Part shown: piece after piece, positions 40,788-47,999 of the stretch
How the letters are laid out: the number at the start of each line of letters is the position of its first letter
Numbering within the stretch: position 1 is the stretch's first letter
Assembly (NCBI GenBank): GCA_016290595.1
Contig: JAEEUR010000006.1
Location: 1 to 47,999 of the forward strand
From: Lachnospiraceae bacterium
Lineage (GTDB): Bacteria; Bacillota; Clostridia; Lachnospirales; Lachnospiraceae
DNA length: 47,999 nt
Reading direction: 5' to 3'
Notes under the pieces: generated by a model
The model's database searches: none
What the model saw: only the letters and a program-made list of their open reading frames with translations
Told to the model about the DNA's origin: nothing
Translations under genes and position numbers: made by a program

Positions 40788-41262
40788 ACGCGGCGGCTTC
40801 GGACGGCTCTATCCCCAGAACGAAGGCAAATTCCTCGTTGACAAGCCGTTCCGCATCCTTCAGAAAGGCGGAATCGACGGAACGGAGACGGCGGCCGTCT
40901 TCCTGCATCTGCAGTTTTCTTTCGTACAGGGTCTTGACAAGAGATACGAGCCGGCGGTGATCGCCGCTGCGGATGATCAGACTGTAGGTTTCCTTCCTGG
41001 CAGCCTCGGAATCGATCCAGCAGGTCTCGGCGCTTTTGAGCTCGTGAAGCACGGACAGGATCTCCTCCCGGCTCAAGACAGGCCGGATCCGGGACAGAAG
41101 AGATTCATTGTCCACAGGCAGAAACACGACGGTATTTTTCCTGAAACGGGGGTGAAGTTCGTAAAAACGGCGGACCTGACCGCCCAGTTTTTTTTCTGTT
41201 ATTCCGGTAATCTCACAGACACCGTCCATCCCGTAATGAACGATGCTTCCCGCCTCTAACAT
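40765..41262 (-). CDS. CarD-family transcriptional regulator
   Basis: Protein of 165 residues. The N-terminal RNA-polymerase-interacting Tudor-like domain reads AGSIVHYGMDGVCEITGI, then VVFLPVDN. A helical C-terminal domain (LKSAETCWIDSEAARKETYS; LYERKLQMQEDGRRL) would contact DNA near the -10 element. Such proteins stabilise open promoter complexes or control rRNA and stress genes. Full length for a Clostridia CarD. Own promoter at 41310. Confidence 0.92.
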   Translation of the reverse strand: MLEAGSIVHYGMDGVCEITGITEKKLGGQVRRFYELHPRFRKNTVVFLPVDNESLLSRIRPVLSREEILSVLHELKSAETCWIDSEAARKETYSLIIRSGDHRRLVSLVKTLYERKLQMQEDGRRLRSVDSAFLKDAERLVNEEFAFVLGIEPSEAAAFIQKELS

Positions 41263-41309
41263 GACGTCCTCCTTCTTTGAATGCTGTACACAAGAAAGAA
41301 CTTATGTTT

Positions 41310-41338
41310 ATTATAACACCAAAGAAAGCGTATTTCAA
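41310..41338 (-). promoter_or_regulatory. Promoter of the CarD gene
   Basis: Minus strand TTGAAA (41333-41338), 17-base spacer, perfect TATAAT (41310-41315), in an A+T-rich 161-bp gap. Confidence 0.8.
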
Positions 41339-41423
41339 CGAAAAGAAGTCAATATTTGTTAATTTTTTTTATAATATCATTATAACCTTATCAGAATTGC
41401 CTACTTGACGGATCCCGCGGTCT

Positions 41424-42809
41424 TCAGCCGACTTCCCGTCCGGCTCTGCGTATCGTCAGACGCAGGAAGAGGAAGCTTAAGATGAAGGAGACGAGTTCAG
41501 CCAGCGGGAAAGCCAGCCAGACGTTGTCCAGTACCTTTGTCAGCGAAAAGAGATAGGCGGCCGGCAGCAGGACGACGACCTGCCGGCAGACCGAGATAAG
41601 CAGGGAATGGAAGGGATTGCCGATCGCCTGGCAGACCGAGCCGGCGATGATGCAGAAGCCGGCCAGCGGAAAGTGGAGGGAAATGATCCGCAGCGCCCGG
41701 ACGCCGATGCTCAGCATTTCATCCGTCGGCGAGAAGATCCCCAGCAGCAATTCCGGGATCGTCAGGAACAGAAGCGCTCCCAGGCTCATAAAGATGACGG
41801 CCGCCGCGATGGTCAGGCGGTAGGTCTTCCGGACTCTTTCCATATGGCCGGCGCCGTAATTGTAGGAGACGATCGGGACCATGGCGTTGTTCAGGCCGAA
41901 GATCGGCATGAAGATGAAGCTCTGCAGCTTGAAATAGATGCCGTAGACCGCCGTGGCAGCCTCCGTAAAGCCGATCAGGATCTGATTCATGCTGAAATTG
42001 ACGGCTGAGCCGATCGACTGCATGAGGATGGAAGGAAAGCCGATCCGGTAGATATCCAGGGCGATCCGTCCGTTGAAGCGGATCTTTTTGAAAGCCGGGC
42101 TCAGCTCAGGATTGTATTTGAGATTCAGGAAGATGCCGACCAGGGCGGCGATCCCCTGGCCGATAACGGTCGCGACGGCGGCGCCTTTTACTTCCAGCCG
42201 CGGAAAACCCGCATAGCCGAAGATAAACAGCGGGTCCAGCACGATGTTGATGCCCGCGCCGACCAGCTGGCAGATCATGGATTTATCCGTCCGGCCCGTC
42301 GACTGCAGCAGACGCTCCAGCGTGACCTGGGCGTACAGGAAGAAGCAGATCCCCATGACGATGCTTAAATAATCGCCGCCGTAGCGGATGATCTGCGCGT
42401 TATCCGTCTGCAGAGCAAAGTAGGAACGGGCGAAGAGCAGGCCGATCAGAGAGAAAACGGCGGCCATCACGATCTCAAGAAACAGGCCGACGCCGGCGAT
42501 CTGACGGGCGCGGTCCTCCATTTTTTCTCCGAGTGCGCGGGAGATGAGGGCGCTCATCCCGACGCCGGTCCCGATGGAAAAAGCGATCAGCAGGGACTGC
42601 ATGGGGAAGGCAAGGCTGACGGCGTTCATGGCGTCCTGATGCAGCTCGAGCTTGGAAACGAAATAACTGTCGACGATATTGTAAAGCGCCTGGAACATCA
42701 TGGAAACGGTCATGGGCAGCGCCATGGAAAACAGTAGTTTTCCGATGGGCTGCGTTCCCATTTTGTTGGGGCTGAGTTCGTGCTTTTCCTGGGATGCTGC
42801 CTGCGTCAT
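41424..42809 (-). CDS. MATE family efflux transporter
   Basis: Membrane protein of 461 residues with twelve helices in two similar halves, NorM/DinF type. The N-terminal half begins PIGKLLFSMALPMTVSMMFQALYNIVDSYFVSKL, here given in parts: LPMTVSMMFQ and YNIVDSYFVS are family hallmarks. Further marks are AFPMQSLLIAFSIGTGVG and, in the second half, FGLNNAMVPIVSYNYGAG. It probably exports cationic or drug-like compounds using Na+ or H+ gradients. The start was set at 42809; the upstream in-frame extension has no family match. Divergent from the HAD gene. Confidence 0.92.
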   Translation of the reverse strand: MTQAASQEKHELSPNKMGTQPIGKLLFSMALPMTVSMMFQALYNIVDSYFVSKLELHQDAMNAVSLAFPMQSLLIAFSIGTGVGMSALISRALGEKMEDRARQIAGVGLFLEIVMAAVFSLIGLLFARSYFALQTDNAQIIRYGGDYLSIVMGICFFLYAQVTLERLLQSTGRTDKSMICQLVGAGINIVLDPLFIFGYAGFPRLEVKGAAVATVIGQGIAALVGIFLNLKYNPELSPAFKKIRFNGRIALDIYRIGFPSILMQSIGSAVNFSMNQILIGFTEAATAVYGIYFKLQSFIFMPIFGLNNAMVPIVSYNYGAGHMERVRKTYRLTIAAAVIFMSLGALLFLTIPELLLGIFSPTDEMLSIGVRALRIISLHFPLAGFCIIAGSVCQAIGNPFHSLLISVCRQVVVLLPAAYLFSLTKVLDNVWLAFPLAELVSFILSFLFLRLTIRRAGREVG

Positions 42810-42900
42810 ATCCGTGCCTCGGGAGAATAGTCTGAAAATCCAAAACATATAGTACCACAGTCCGGACAAAAGGTACAGAGCGGAGGAATGTGATTTTTCC

Positions 42901-42929
42901 TTTCCGCAGGCCGTATTTTGTGCTATAAT
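42901..42929 (+). promoter_or_regulatory. Promoter of the HAD phosphatase gene (leaderless candidate)
   Basis: Perfect TATAAT (42924-42929) with extended TGTGC upstream and a weak -35 (TTTCCG, 42901-42906, 17-base spacer). Transcription should start about seven bases after the -10, at or next to the ATG at 42936. Confidence 0.7.
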
Positions 42930-42935
42930 GACGCC

Positions 42936-43724
42936 ATGGGCAAGCTTCAGAACAAAAAACTGTATCTCCTGGATATGGACGGGACCATCTATCTGGATGA
43001 GACCCTTTTTGACGGGGTCCCGGAGTTCCTAGAGCGGATCCGCTCAAAAGGAGGCCGATACCTTTTCCTGACCAACAATTCCTCCCGGGGGATCGAAGGG
43101 TATCTGGAAAAGATGAAGCGTCTGGGCATTCCGGCAAAGCCGGATGATTTTTTGACCTCGACGGACGCGACCGTCAGGACGATACGCGAAGACTATCCCG
43201 GCCGTCTGATCTACGTGGTGGGTACGGAGTCCTTAAAGCGGCAGCTGCGCGGGACGGGCCTTGCGCTGAGCGAGGAGCCGGTCCCGGAGGTCTCGCTGCT
43301 GCTCGTGGGCTTCGACAGGGAACTCACTTACAAAAAGCTGGAAGACGCCTGCATCCTGCTGGGACGCGGCGCAGACTATCTGGCGACCAACCCTGACTGG
43401 GTGTGCCCGGTGTCCTTTGGTTTTGAACCGGACTGCGGCAGCATCTGCGAGATGCTCTGGCACGCGACCGGGCGGAAGCCGCGCGTGATCGGCAAGCCCG
43501 AGCCGCAGATGGTGTATCTGGCGCTGGAACGGACCGGTTTTACGCCTCAGGAGACCGTCGTGATCGGCGACAGGCTTTATACGGATATCGCCTGCGGCGT
43601 GAACGCCGGCGTGGATACGGTCTTTGTCTTAAGCGGCGAGGGGAAGCGGGAAGACGTGGAAACGTACGGGATCCGTCCGACCCTGATTCTGCCGGATATC
43701 AATGCGATCATAAAGGAAATGTAG
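42936..43724 (+). CDS. HAD-IIA family phosphatase (NagD-like)
   Basis: Cytosolic phosphatase of 262 residues: motif I LYLLDMDGTIYLD (nucleophile Asp and acid-base Asp), motif II FLTNNSSRG, motif III Lys in VIGKPEPQMVYLAL, motif IV VVIGDRLYTDIACG. The large C2 cap between motifs II and III fits NagD/p-nitrophenylphosphatase-like members. Substrate unknown, perhaps sugar or nucleotide phosphates. No Shine-Dalgarno sequence precedes the ATG, and the -10 box is only six bases away. The glycerophosphodiesterase gene follows 14 bases later. Confidence 0.92.
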   Translation: MGKLQNKKLYLLDMDGTIYLDETLFDGVPEFLERIRSKGGRYLFLTNNSSRGIEGYLEKMKRLGIPAKPDDFLTSTDATVRTIREDYPGRLIYVVGTESLKRQLRGTGLALSEEPVPEVSLLLVGFDRELTYKKLEDACILLGRGADYLATNPDWVCPVSFGFEPDCGSICEMLWHATGRKPRVIGKPEPQMVYLALERTGFTPQETVVIGDRLYTDIACGVNAGVDTVFVLSGEGKREDVETYGIRPTLILPDINAIIKEM

Positions 43725-43738
43725 ATAAAGGAGTTATC

Positions 43739-44560
43739 ATGAAAAAATTCGTAAAAATCCTCTGCCTGATCTTTCTGCCGCTGACGGCTCTCTATCTGAT
43801 CTTTCTGCGCTGCCGCCGTCATTTAACCTGGCCGGAGGGCCTGAAAGGCGTTCGTTTTGCACACCGCGGCCTGCATCACCAGCCGGATCAGCCGGAAAAC
43901 TCGCTGGCCGCCTTCCGGAACGCGGTGGAACATGGCTACGGCGCGGAGCTGGATCTGCATCTGATGAAGGACGGAAACGTAGCCGTGATCCATGACAGCT
44001 CCTTAAAGCGGACCGCCGGCGCCGACGTGGCGATCGAGGATCTGACGAAAGAGGATCTGGAGAACTACCGCCTGGAGGGCACGGATGAGAAGATCCCGCT
44101 CTTTGAGGAAGTCCTGGAGATCTTTGAAGGCAAAACGCCGCTGGTGGTCGAGATCAAGCCGGTACGCGGCAACCATCGGGAGCTGACGGCCCGCGCCTGC
44201 GAGATCCTGGACAAGTACGACGTGACCTACTGCATGGAAAGCTTCGATCCCCGAGTGCTGATGTGGCTGAAGGAATTCCGGCCGGATATCGTCCGGGGCC
44301 AGCTGTCCGGAAACCTGATGAAGAGCGATGCCGATCAGAGCAAACTGACGCTCTGGATCCTGGAGCGGCTCCTGATGAATTTCCTCGCGCAGCCGGATTT
44401 CATCGCCTATGATCATGAGTACAGGAAACGTCCGGAATTAAAGCTCTGCCGCCTGCTCTACGGCGTACAGGAAGTGTCCTGGACGGTCCGTTCGGAGGAG
44501 AGGGCGAAGCAGCTGGAGGATGACGGCTGCCTGATCATCTTTGAAAAATTCGGCGGCTGA
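43739..44560 (+). CDS. Glycerophosphodiester phosphodiesterase
   Basis: Hydrolyses glycerophosphodiesters from phospholipid or lipoteichoic acid turnover to glycerol 3-phosphate. It has 273 residues. An N-terminal hydrophobic segment (ILCLIFLPLTALYLIFL) probably anchors it in the membrane. Catalytic motifs: FAHRGLHHQPDQPENSLAAF (His and Arg, then Glu-Asn), GAELDLHLMKDGNVAVIHD (metal ligands and second His) and LVVEIKP. AAAGGAG precedes the ATG. It shares the operon with the HAD phosphatase, which might act on a related phosphate. Confidence 0.93.
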   Translation: MKKFVKILCLIFLPLTALYLIFLRCRRHLTWPEGLKGVRFAHRGLHHQPDQPENSLAAFRNAVEHGYGAELDLHLMKDGNVAVIHDSSLKRTAGADVAIEDLTKEDLENYRLEGTDEKIPLFEEVLEIFEGKTPLVVEIKPVRGNHRELTARACEILDKYDVTYCMESFDPRVLMWLKEFRPDIVRGQLSGNLMKSDADQSKLTLWILERLLMNFLAQPDFIAYDHEYRKRPELKLCRLLYGVQEVSWTVRSEERAKQLEDDGCLIIFEKFGG

Positions 44561-44611
44561 CGCGCTTCGGAAGAGGACTGAAAAAACACTGAAAAATTTT
44601 TCAAAAAGTTG

Positions 44612-44640
44612 TTGACAATCCGTTTTGGATGTTGTATCAT
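44612..44640 (+). promoter_or_regulatory. Promoter of the tRNA-Gly/tRNA-Leu unit
   Basis: TTGACA (44612-44617), 17-base spacer, TATCAT (44635-44640), 25 bases before tRNA-Gly. Confidence 0.85.
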
Positions 44641-44665
44641 ACACCCTGCGCCCCAAAAGGTGCAT

Positions 44666-44737
44666 GCGCGAGTGGCTCAGCGGTGGAGCACCACCTTGCC
44701 AAGGTGGGGGTCGCGGGTTCGATCCCCGTCTCGCGCT
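44666..44737 (+). tRNA. tRNA-Gly (anticodon GCC)
   Basis: Acceptor arms GCGCGAG/CTCGCGC with discriminator T. The anticodon stem CCACC/GGTGG holds loop TTGCCAA, giving anticodon GCC. The T-arm contains GGTTCGATCC. CCA is not encoded. Confidence 0.97.
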
Positions 44738-44746
44738 CTTTTATAA

Positions 44747-44830
44747 GCAGTTGTGGCGGAATTGGCATACGCGCATGATTCAGGTTCATGTCCATGTACT
44801 TGGGTAGGGGTTCAAGTCCCCTCAACTGCA
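44747..44830 (+). tRNA. tRNA-Leu (anticodon CAG)
   Basis: Acceptor arms GCAGTTG/CAACTGC with discriminator A. The anticodon stem CATGA/TCATG holds loop TTCAGGT, giving anticodon CAG. It has a long variable arm and GGTTCAAGTCC in the T-arm. Follows tRNA-Gly by nine bases in one transcript. CCA is not encoded. Confidence 0.96.
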
Positions 44831-44832
44831 CG

Positions 44833-44861
44833 AAAATCCCCTGCGGAAGCAGGGGATTTTT
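44833..44861 (+). terminator. Terminator of the tRNA-Gly/tRNA-Leu unit
   Basis: An 11-bp stem AAATCCCCTGC/GCAGGGGATTT with GGAA loop, followed by T residues, starting three bases after tRNA-Leu. Confidence 0.92.
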
Positions 44862-44932
44862 GGTATATGACAAACCTATAAGGGAATAATAAAAATGCTA
44901 TGCAATTATTTCTTTTTGTTATCCTTTTCCGC

Positions 44933-44961
44933 TTGTAAAAAGCGCGGCAAAGTTCTATACT
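44933..44961 (+). promoter_or_regulatory. Promoter of the alanine dehydrogenase gene
   Basis: TTGTAA (44933-44938), 17-base spacer, TATACT (44956-44961). It predicts a 5' leader of about 95 bases before the ATG. Confidence 0.75.
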
Positions 44962-44984
44962 GTGGCCATAATAAAACGAAAAAT

Positions 44985-45040
44985 CCGCAGATAACAGGCT
45001 GAAAACCGGTGAGTCCCGTGAAAGAGCGCTTCGTCTGCGG
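44985..45040 (+). ncRNA. Structured 5' leader of alanine dehydrogenase mRNA (riboswitch-like candidate)
   Basis: A closing helix CCGCAGA (44985-44991) pairs with TCTGCGG (45034-45040). It encloses 42 bases with short complementary runs (GGCTGAAAACC; CGGTGAGTCCCG) that could form a compact junction. It ends 14 bases before the GGAGG site of ald. I do not recognise it as a known riboswitch class. A plain hairpin without ligand is the alternative. Confidence 0.5.
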
Positions 45041-45063
45041 AAAAATATGACGGAGGAACGAAT

Positions 45064-46185
45064 ATGCGTATTGGATGTCCTACAGAGATCAAAGCTCAGG
45101 AAGGCCGCGTCGGCGTAACCCCGGCTATGACCTATGCCTTTGAAAAGGCCGGACACGAGGTGTTCATTCAGGCCGGAGCCGGCGTCAGGAGCGGTTTCCC
45201 GGATGAAGAGTATGTAAAAGCGGGAGCGAAGATCCTGGCTAGCCCGAAAGAAGTCTTTGACGCTTCCGATATGATCATCAAGGTCAAGGAACCCCTGCCG
45301 AGCGAGTACGATCTCTTCCATGAAGGACAGATCTTATTTACCTATCTGCATCTGGCTCCGGACCGCGAGCAGACCGAAGGCCTGCTGAAGGCCAAGGTCA
45401 TCGGCATCGCTTATGAGACGGTTCAGCTGGCCAACGGTTCCCTGCCGCTTCTTTCCTGCATGAGCGAGATCGCAGGCCGCATGGCAGTCCAGGTCGGCGC
45501 CCACCTGCTGGAAATGCCCTGCGGCGGCAGCGGCATCCTGCTGGGCGGCGTTTCGGGCGTAAAGCGCGGCCACGTCGTGATCCTCGGCGGCGGCATCGTC
45601 GGTACGAGCGCGATCAAGATCGCGGTCGGCATGGGCGCCCGCGTAACGGTGCTGGATATGTCGGCTCCTCGTCTGCTGTACTTAAGCGATATCTTCGGCA
45701 GCCGCATCCAGACCCTGATGAGCAACCCTTACAACATCGCGGAAGCCGTGAAGGACGCCGACGTCCTGATCTCCTCCGTGCTGGTGCCCGGCGGCCGGAC
45801 CCCGAAGCTGGTCACGGACGAAATGGTGCTCAGCATGAAGCCGGGCTCCGTCCTGATCGACGTGGCCGTGGACCAGGGCGGCGCGATCCCGTTCATCGAC
45901 CGGATCACGACCCATGCGGATCCTTATTTCATCAAGGACGGCTACGTATGCTACAGCGTCGCCAACATGCCCGGCGCGGTGCCGCACACTTCCACGCTGG
46001 CGCTGACGAACGTTACGCTGCCTTACGCGCTGAAGATCGCCAATATGGGCGCGGAAGCCGCCATGAAGGCCGATCCGGCCCTGAAAGCCGGCCTGAACGT
46101 CTACAAGGGATACATCACCTATGAAGGCGTTCGCGAAGCCTATCCGGAGCTGCCGTACAAGAGCGCGGACGAAGTACTGAAATAA
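45064..46185 (+). CDS. ald: Alanine dehydrogenase
   Basis: NAD-dependent interconversion of L-alanine and pyruvate plus ammonia, linking amino-acid fermentation or nitrogen assimilation to NADH. It has 373 residues with substrate-binding [19 protein letters not shown] (Arg15 region), [13 protein letters not shown] (catalytic Lys), the catalytic His in YLHLAPD, the Rossmann loop [22 protein letters not shown], and [12 protein letters not shown] near the active-site Asp. Full length. ATG behind CGGAGGAACGAAT. Alone in its transcript between a promoter with structured leader and a bidirectional terminator. Confidence 0.96.
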   Translation: MRIGCPTEIKAQEGRVGVTPAMTYAFEKAGHEVFIQAGAGVRSGFPDEEYVKAGAKILASPKEVFDASDMIIKVKEPLPSEYDLFHEGQILFTYLHLAPDREQTEGLLKAKVIGIAYETVQLANGSLPLLSCMSEIAGRMAVQVGAHLLEMPCGGSGILLGGVSGVKRGHVVILGGGIVGTSAIKIAVGMGARVTVLDMSAPRLLYLSDIFGSRIQTLMSNPYNIAEAVKDADVLISSVLVPGGRTPKLVTDEMVLSMKPGSVLIDVAVDQGGAIPFIDRITTHADPYFIKDGYVCYSVANMPGAVPHTSTLALTNVTLPYALKIANMGAEAAMKADPALKAGLNVYKGYITYEGVREAYPELPYKSADEVLK

Positions 46186-46192
46186 TCAAAGC

Positions 46193-46235
46193 GCACAAAA
46201 AGAACCCGCAGGGAAACTGCGGGTTCTTTTTGTGC
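46193..46235. terminator. Bidirectional terminator between ald and trxA
   Basis: A 19-bp perfect inverted repeat (arms 46193-46211 and 46217-46235) with a GGAAA loop. Its core AGAACCCGCAG/CTGCGGGTTCT is flanked by an A run and a T run, so it can stop both convergent genes. Confidence 0.92.
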
Positions 46236-46247
46236 AGTCAGTCCTGT

Positions 46248-46562
46248 TTACAGCCCGATAAAAGCTTCGACCTCAGCTTTCGGAAGGTATCCCATCGACG
46301 TATTCATGACCTCCCCGTCCTTGAAGAGGAGAAGAGCCGGGATGCTGCGGATGCCGAAGCGGCGGGCCAGATCCGGATTATCGTCCACGTTGATCTTGGC
46401 GACCGTCACCTTCCCCTCCTGTTCGTCCGCCACCTGGGCGATCACGGGGCCCAGCATGCGGCAGGGACCGCACCAGGCGGCCCAGAAATCCACCAGAACA
46501 GGTCCCTCATTCTTTAATACGACTTCCTCAAAATTGTTTTCATTTACGATGATCTCAGCCAT
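46248..46562 (-). CDS. trxA: Thioredoxin
   Basis: Small disulfide reductase of 104 residues with the active site VDFWAAWCGPCRMLGP, cis-Pro loop RSIPALLLF and the buried Asp (LVDFW). Start at 46562 is chosen because AAAGGAG lies six bases upstream and the protein then has classic length. Terminates at the shared hairpin with ald. Confidence 0.96.
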   Translation of the reverse strand: MAEIIVNENNFEEVVLKNEGPVLVDFWAAWCGPCRMLGPVIAQVADEQEGKVTVAKINVDDNPDLARRFGIRSIPALLLFKDGEVMNTSMGYLPKAEVEAFIGL

Positions 46563-46641
46563 GTGCTGCTCCTTTCTGCCGGATGTACGAGACGTCCGGA
46601 CGGCTTTCAAACCCTTGAATTCTTAAAAAACAGAAAAAATC

Positions 46642-46670
46642 TTGTTTTTTTATAAAAGGTTCCTTATAAT
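46642..46670 (+). promoter_or_regulatory. Promoter of the acetyltransferase-like gene
   Basis: TTGTTT (46642-46647), 17-base spacer, perfect TATAAT (46665-46670). A perfect small palindrome GTACAcTGTAC (46687-46697) follows in the leader, a possible operator. Confidence 0.7.
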
Positions 46671-46722
46671 ATTTCCGGCAATCATTGTACACTGTACCAT
46701 TCCATTTTGTCAAGGAGACGCT

Positions 46723-47850
46723 ATGCTGACCGTTCGTGAAGTATCCGGAAGGAAAGAACAGAAGGAGTTCGTGGAATTTCCGCTTCGTTTATATAAAGAC
46801 TGCCCGCAGTTTGTGCCGCCGCTGTATTCGGACGAGATGGCCGTATTCAAAAAAGACTACGTCTATTACGATACCAGCGAGGCAGTCTACTATCTGGCCT
46901 GGGACGGAGACCAGGTCGTTGGCCGTATCTCGGGTATCCTGCAGAAGGCCAGCAATGAAAAGTGGGGCCAGAAGCGCGTTCGCTTCACCCGCTTCGACGC
47001 GGTCAACGATCCTGCGGTCGCCAAAGCGCTTTTTGACGCAGTGGAGAACTGGGCCCGCTCCAAAGGAATGGAGGAGGTCGTGGGACCGCTGGGCTTCAAC
47101 GACCTGGAACGCGAAGGCATGCTGATCGAAGGCTTTGAGCATCTCGCCACCTTCGAGGAACAGTACAATTATGACTATTATCAGGCGCTCGTGGAAGGAT
47201 GCGGCTACGAAAAGGAAGTGGACTGGCTGGAAAGCCAGGTCCGTGCGGTCAAAGAAGACGACGGCCGCATGGCGCGCCTGAGTGAAATGCTGATGAAGCG
47301 CTACAAGCTGCATTGCGATGATTCAAAGAATACAAGCGAATTCATCCGCCGCTATGCGGATATGTTTTTCCACATGGTGGATGTGAGCTACGACCAGATC
47401 TACGGAACGGTCCCCTTCACCGACAACATGAAGAAGATGCTGATCGGCAACTTCCGCCTGATCGTTAAGAAAGAATACGTGACGGTGGTCCTGGATGAAA
47501 ACGAGCAGCCGGTCTGCATCGGCCTGTGCTTCCCGTCCATCTCAAAAGCGGTGCAGAAGAGCGGCGGAAGACTCACGCCCGGCTGCCTGATCCGGATCCT
47601 GAAGTGCCTGCGGAAGCCGGAAGTGATCGATCTGGGCCTGATCGGCGTGGCGCCGGAATGGGCGAATAAGGGAGCGAGCGTTATGGTAGCCTACGGACTT
47701 GATCAGATGCTGCGGAACAGCAAGACGATAAAGTATGCCGAGACGAATCTGAATCTGGAGGACAACCACAATATCCGCAATCTCTGGAAGCAGCGTTTCG
47801 ATGCGACGGAGCATAAGCGCAGAAGAAGCTTCGTGAAGCGGATCGTGTAG
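46723..47850 (+). CDS. GNAT-like N-acetyltransferase domain protein
   Basis: Cytosolic protein of 375 residues of a family widespread in Firmicutes and usually annotated as N-acetyltransferase. The N-terminal part holds FPLRLYKDCPQFVPPLYSDE, then VVGRISGILQKASNEK, and VGPLGFNDLEREGMLIEGF, a conserved signature of the family. The C-terminal half has a second GNAT-like unit with LIGVAPEWANKGASVMV and ends ETNLNLEDNHNIRNLWKQ, typical of the acetyl-CoA-binding helix followed by Asn. Real substrate unknown. ATG at 46723 follows AAGGAG. Confidence 0.82.
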   Translation: MLTVREVSGRKEQKEFVEFPLRLYKDCPQFVPPLYSDEMAVFKKDYVYYDTSEAVYYLAWDGDQVVGRISGILQKASNEKWGQKRVRFTRFDAVNDPAVAKALFDAVENWARSKGMEEVVGPLGFNDLEREGMLIEGFEHLATFEEQYNYDYYQALVEGCGYEKEVDWLESQVRAVKEDDGRMARLSEMLMKRYKLHCDDSKNTSEFIRRYADMFFHMVDVSYDQIYGTVPFTDNMKKMLIGNFRLIVKKEYVTVVLDENEQPVCIGLCFPSISKAVQKSGGRLTPGCLIRILKCLRKPEVIDLGLIGVAPEWANKGASVMVAYGLDQMLRNSKTIKYAETNLNLEDNHNIRNLWKQRFDATEHKRRRSFVKRIV

Positions 47851-47862
47851 ATCTGTTAATCG

Positions 47863-47940
47863 CCTCGCGCCCGGACGAAAACTTTTCTCACTAGTCGCTT
47901 CGCTAAATCGTTCGAAAAGTATTGTCCGGCTCGCTCGGCG
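47863..47940. repeat. Dispersed 78-bp palindromic repeat, copy 2
   Basis: Differs from 9453-9530 by one base. It starts 12 bases after the acetyltransferase-like stop codon. Both copies lie directly after the 3' end of a gene. Confidence 0.9.
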
Positions 47941-47976
47941 GATATATATCTGCCGAGCGCAGAGCGATGAAAACAC

Positions 47977-47982
47977 TTGACA
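47977..47982 (+). promoter_or_regulatory. Possible -35 box at the window edge
   Basis: A perfect TTGACA 17 bases from the window end. The matching -10 would lie just beyond it, so this is only a hint that a plus-strand gene follows. Confidence 0.35.
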
Positions 47983-47999
47983 AACCGATATCGGAAGGG

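Overview
The window is about 48 kb of G+C-rich DNA (about 60% by eye) from a strictly anaerobic, probably fermentative member of the Bacillota, most likely class Clostridia in or near the Lachnospiraceae/Oscillospiraceae. The clues are strong AGGAGG-type ribosome binding sites, TTGACA/TATAAT promoters with 17-bp spacing, a CarD-type regulator, Clostridia-style lipoproteins and S11 carboxypeptidases, a membrane-bound [NiFe] hydrogenase and cohesin/dockerin domains. No rRNA, phage, transposase or CRISPR array was found.

Layout. (1) 1-6155: end of a sugar ABC transporter operon (permease, binding lipoprotein), followed by a nuclease-like lipoprotein and a lipoprotein with a triple 157-residue repeat. 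(2) 6207-9381, minus: DUF4956 membrane protein, VTC-type polyphosphate polymerase, and an atypical histidine kinase/receiver pair whose kinase lacks the phospho-accepting histidine. (3) 9453-13871, minus: a dispersed 78-bp repeat, surE, two DHH phosphoesterases, cca, tRNA-Leu and tRNA-Arg. (4) 13892-17389, plus: Mrp-type Fe-S carrier ATPase, membrane-anchored D-Ala-D-Ala carboxypeptidase, dUTPase and an acetyltransferase. (5) 17413-31990, minus: a colinear locus for a group 4 Mbh-like energy-converting [NiFe] hydrogenase with Mrp antiporter modules, plus the maturation genes hypA, hypE, hypD, hypC and hypF. (6) 32043-34168, plus: peptidyl-prolyl isomerase, tgt and yajC. (7) 34247-40005, plus: a three-gene cohesin/dockerin locus whose dockerin partners are peptidoglycan enzymes. 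(8) 40092-47999: RNase HI, CarD, MATE transporter, HAD phosphatase, glycerophosphodiesterase, tRNA-Gly, tRNA-Leu, alanine dehydrogenase behind a structured leader, thioredoxin, an acetyltransferase-like protein and the second copy of the 78-bp repeat.

How the parts work together. The hydrogenase would oxidise reduced ferredoxin, evolve H2 and pump H+ or Na+. Its electron-input subunit has ten [4Fe-4S] motifs instead of the two usual in MbhN/EchF. Its catalytic subunit ends exactly at the normal protease cleavage site, which agrees with the absence of a maturation endopeptidase gene here.

The most striking system is at 34247-40005. A membrane-anchored protein with an N-terminal cohesin-like domain is encoded directly after a dockerin-bearing glucosaminidase and a dockerin-bearing D,D-carboxypeptidase. 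A close paralogue of that carboxypeptidase elsewhere in the window (14782-16311) has its own membrane anchor instead of a dockerin. This suggests that cohesin-dockerin pairing tethers murein-remodelling enzymes to the cell surface, a cellulosome-like arrangement used on the cell's own wall. The 5' half of the cohesin gene is A+T-rich, unlike everything around it, so the gene looks mosaic.
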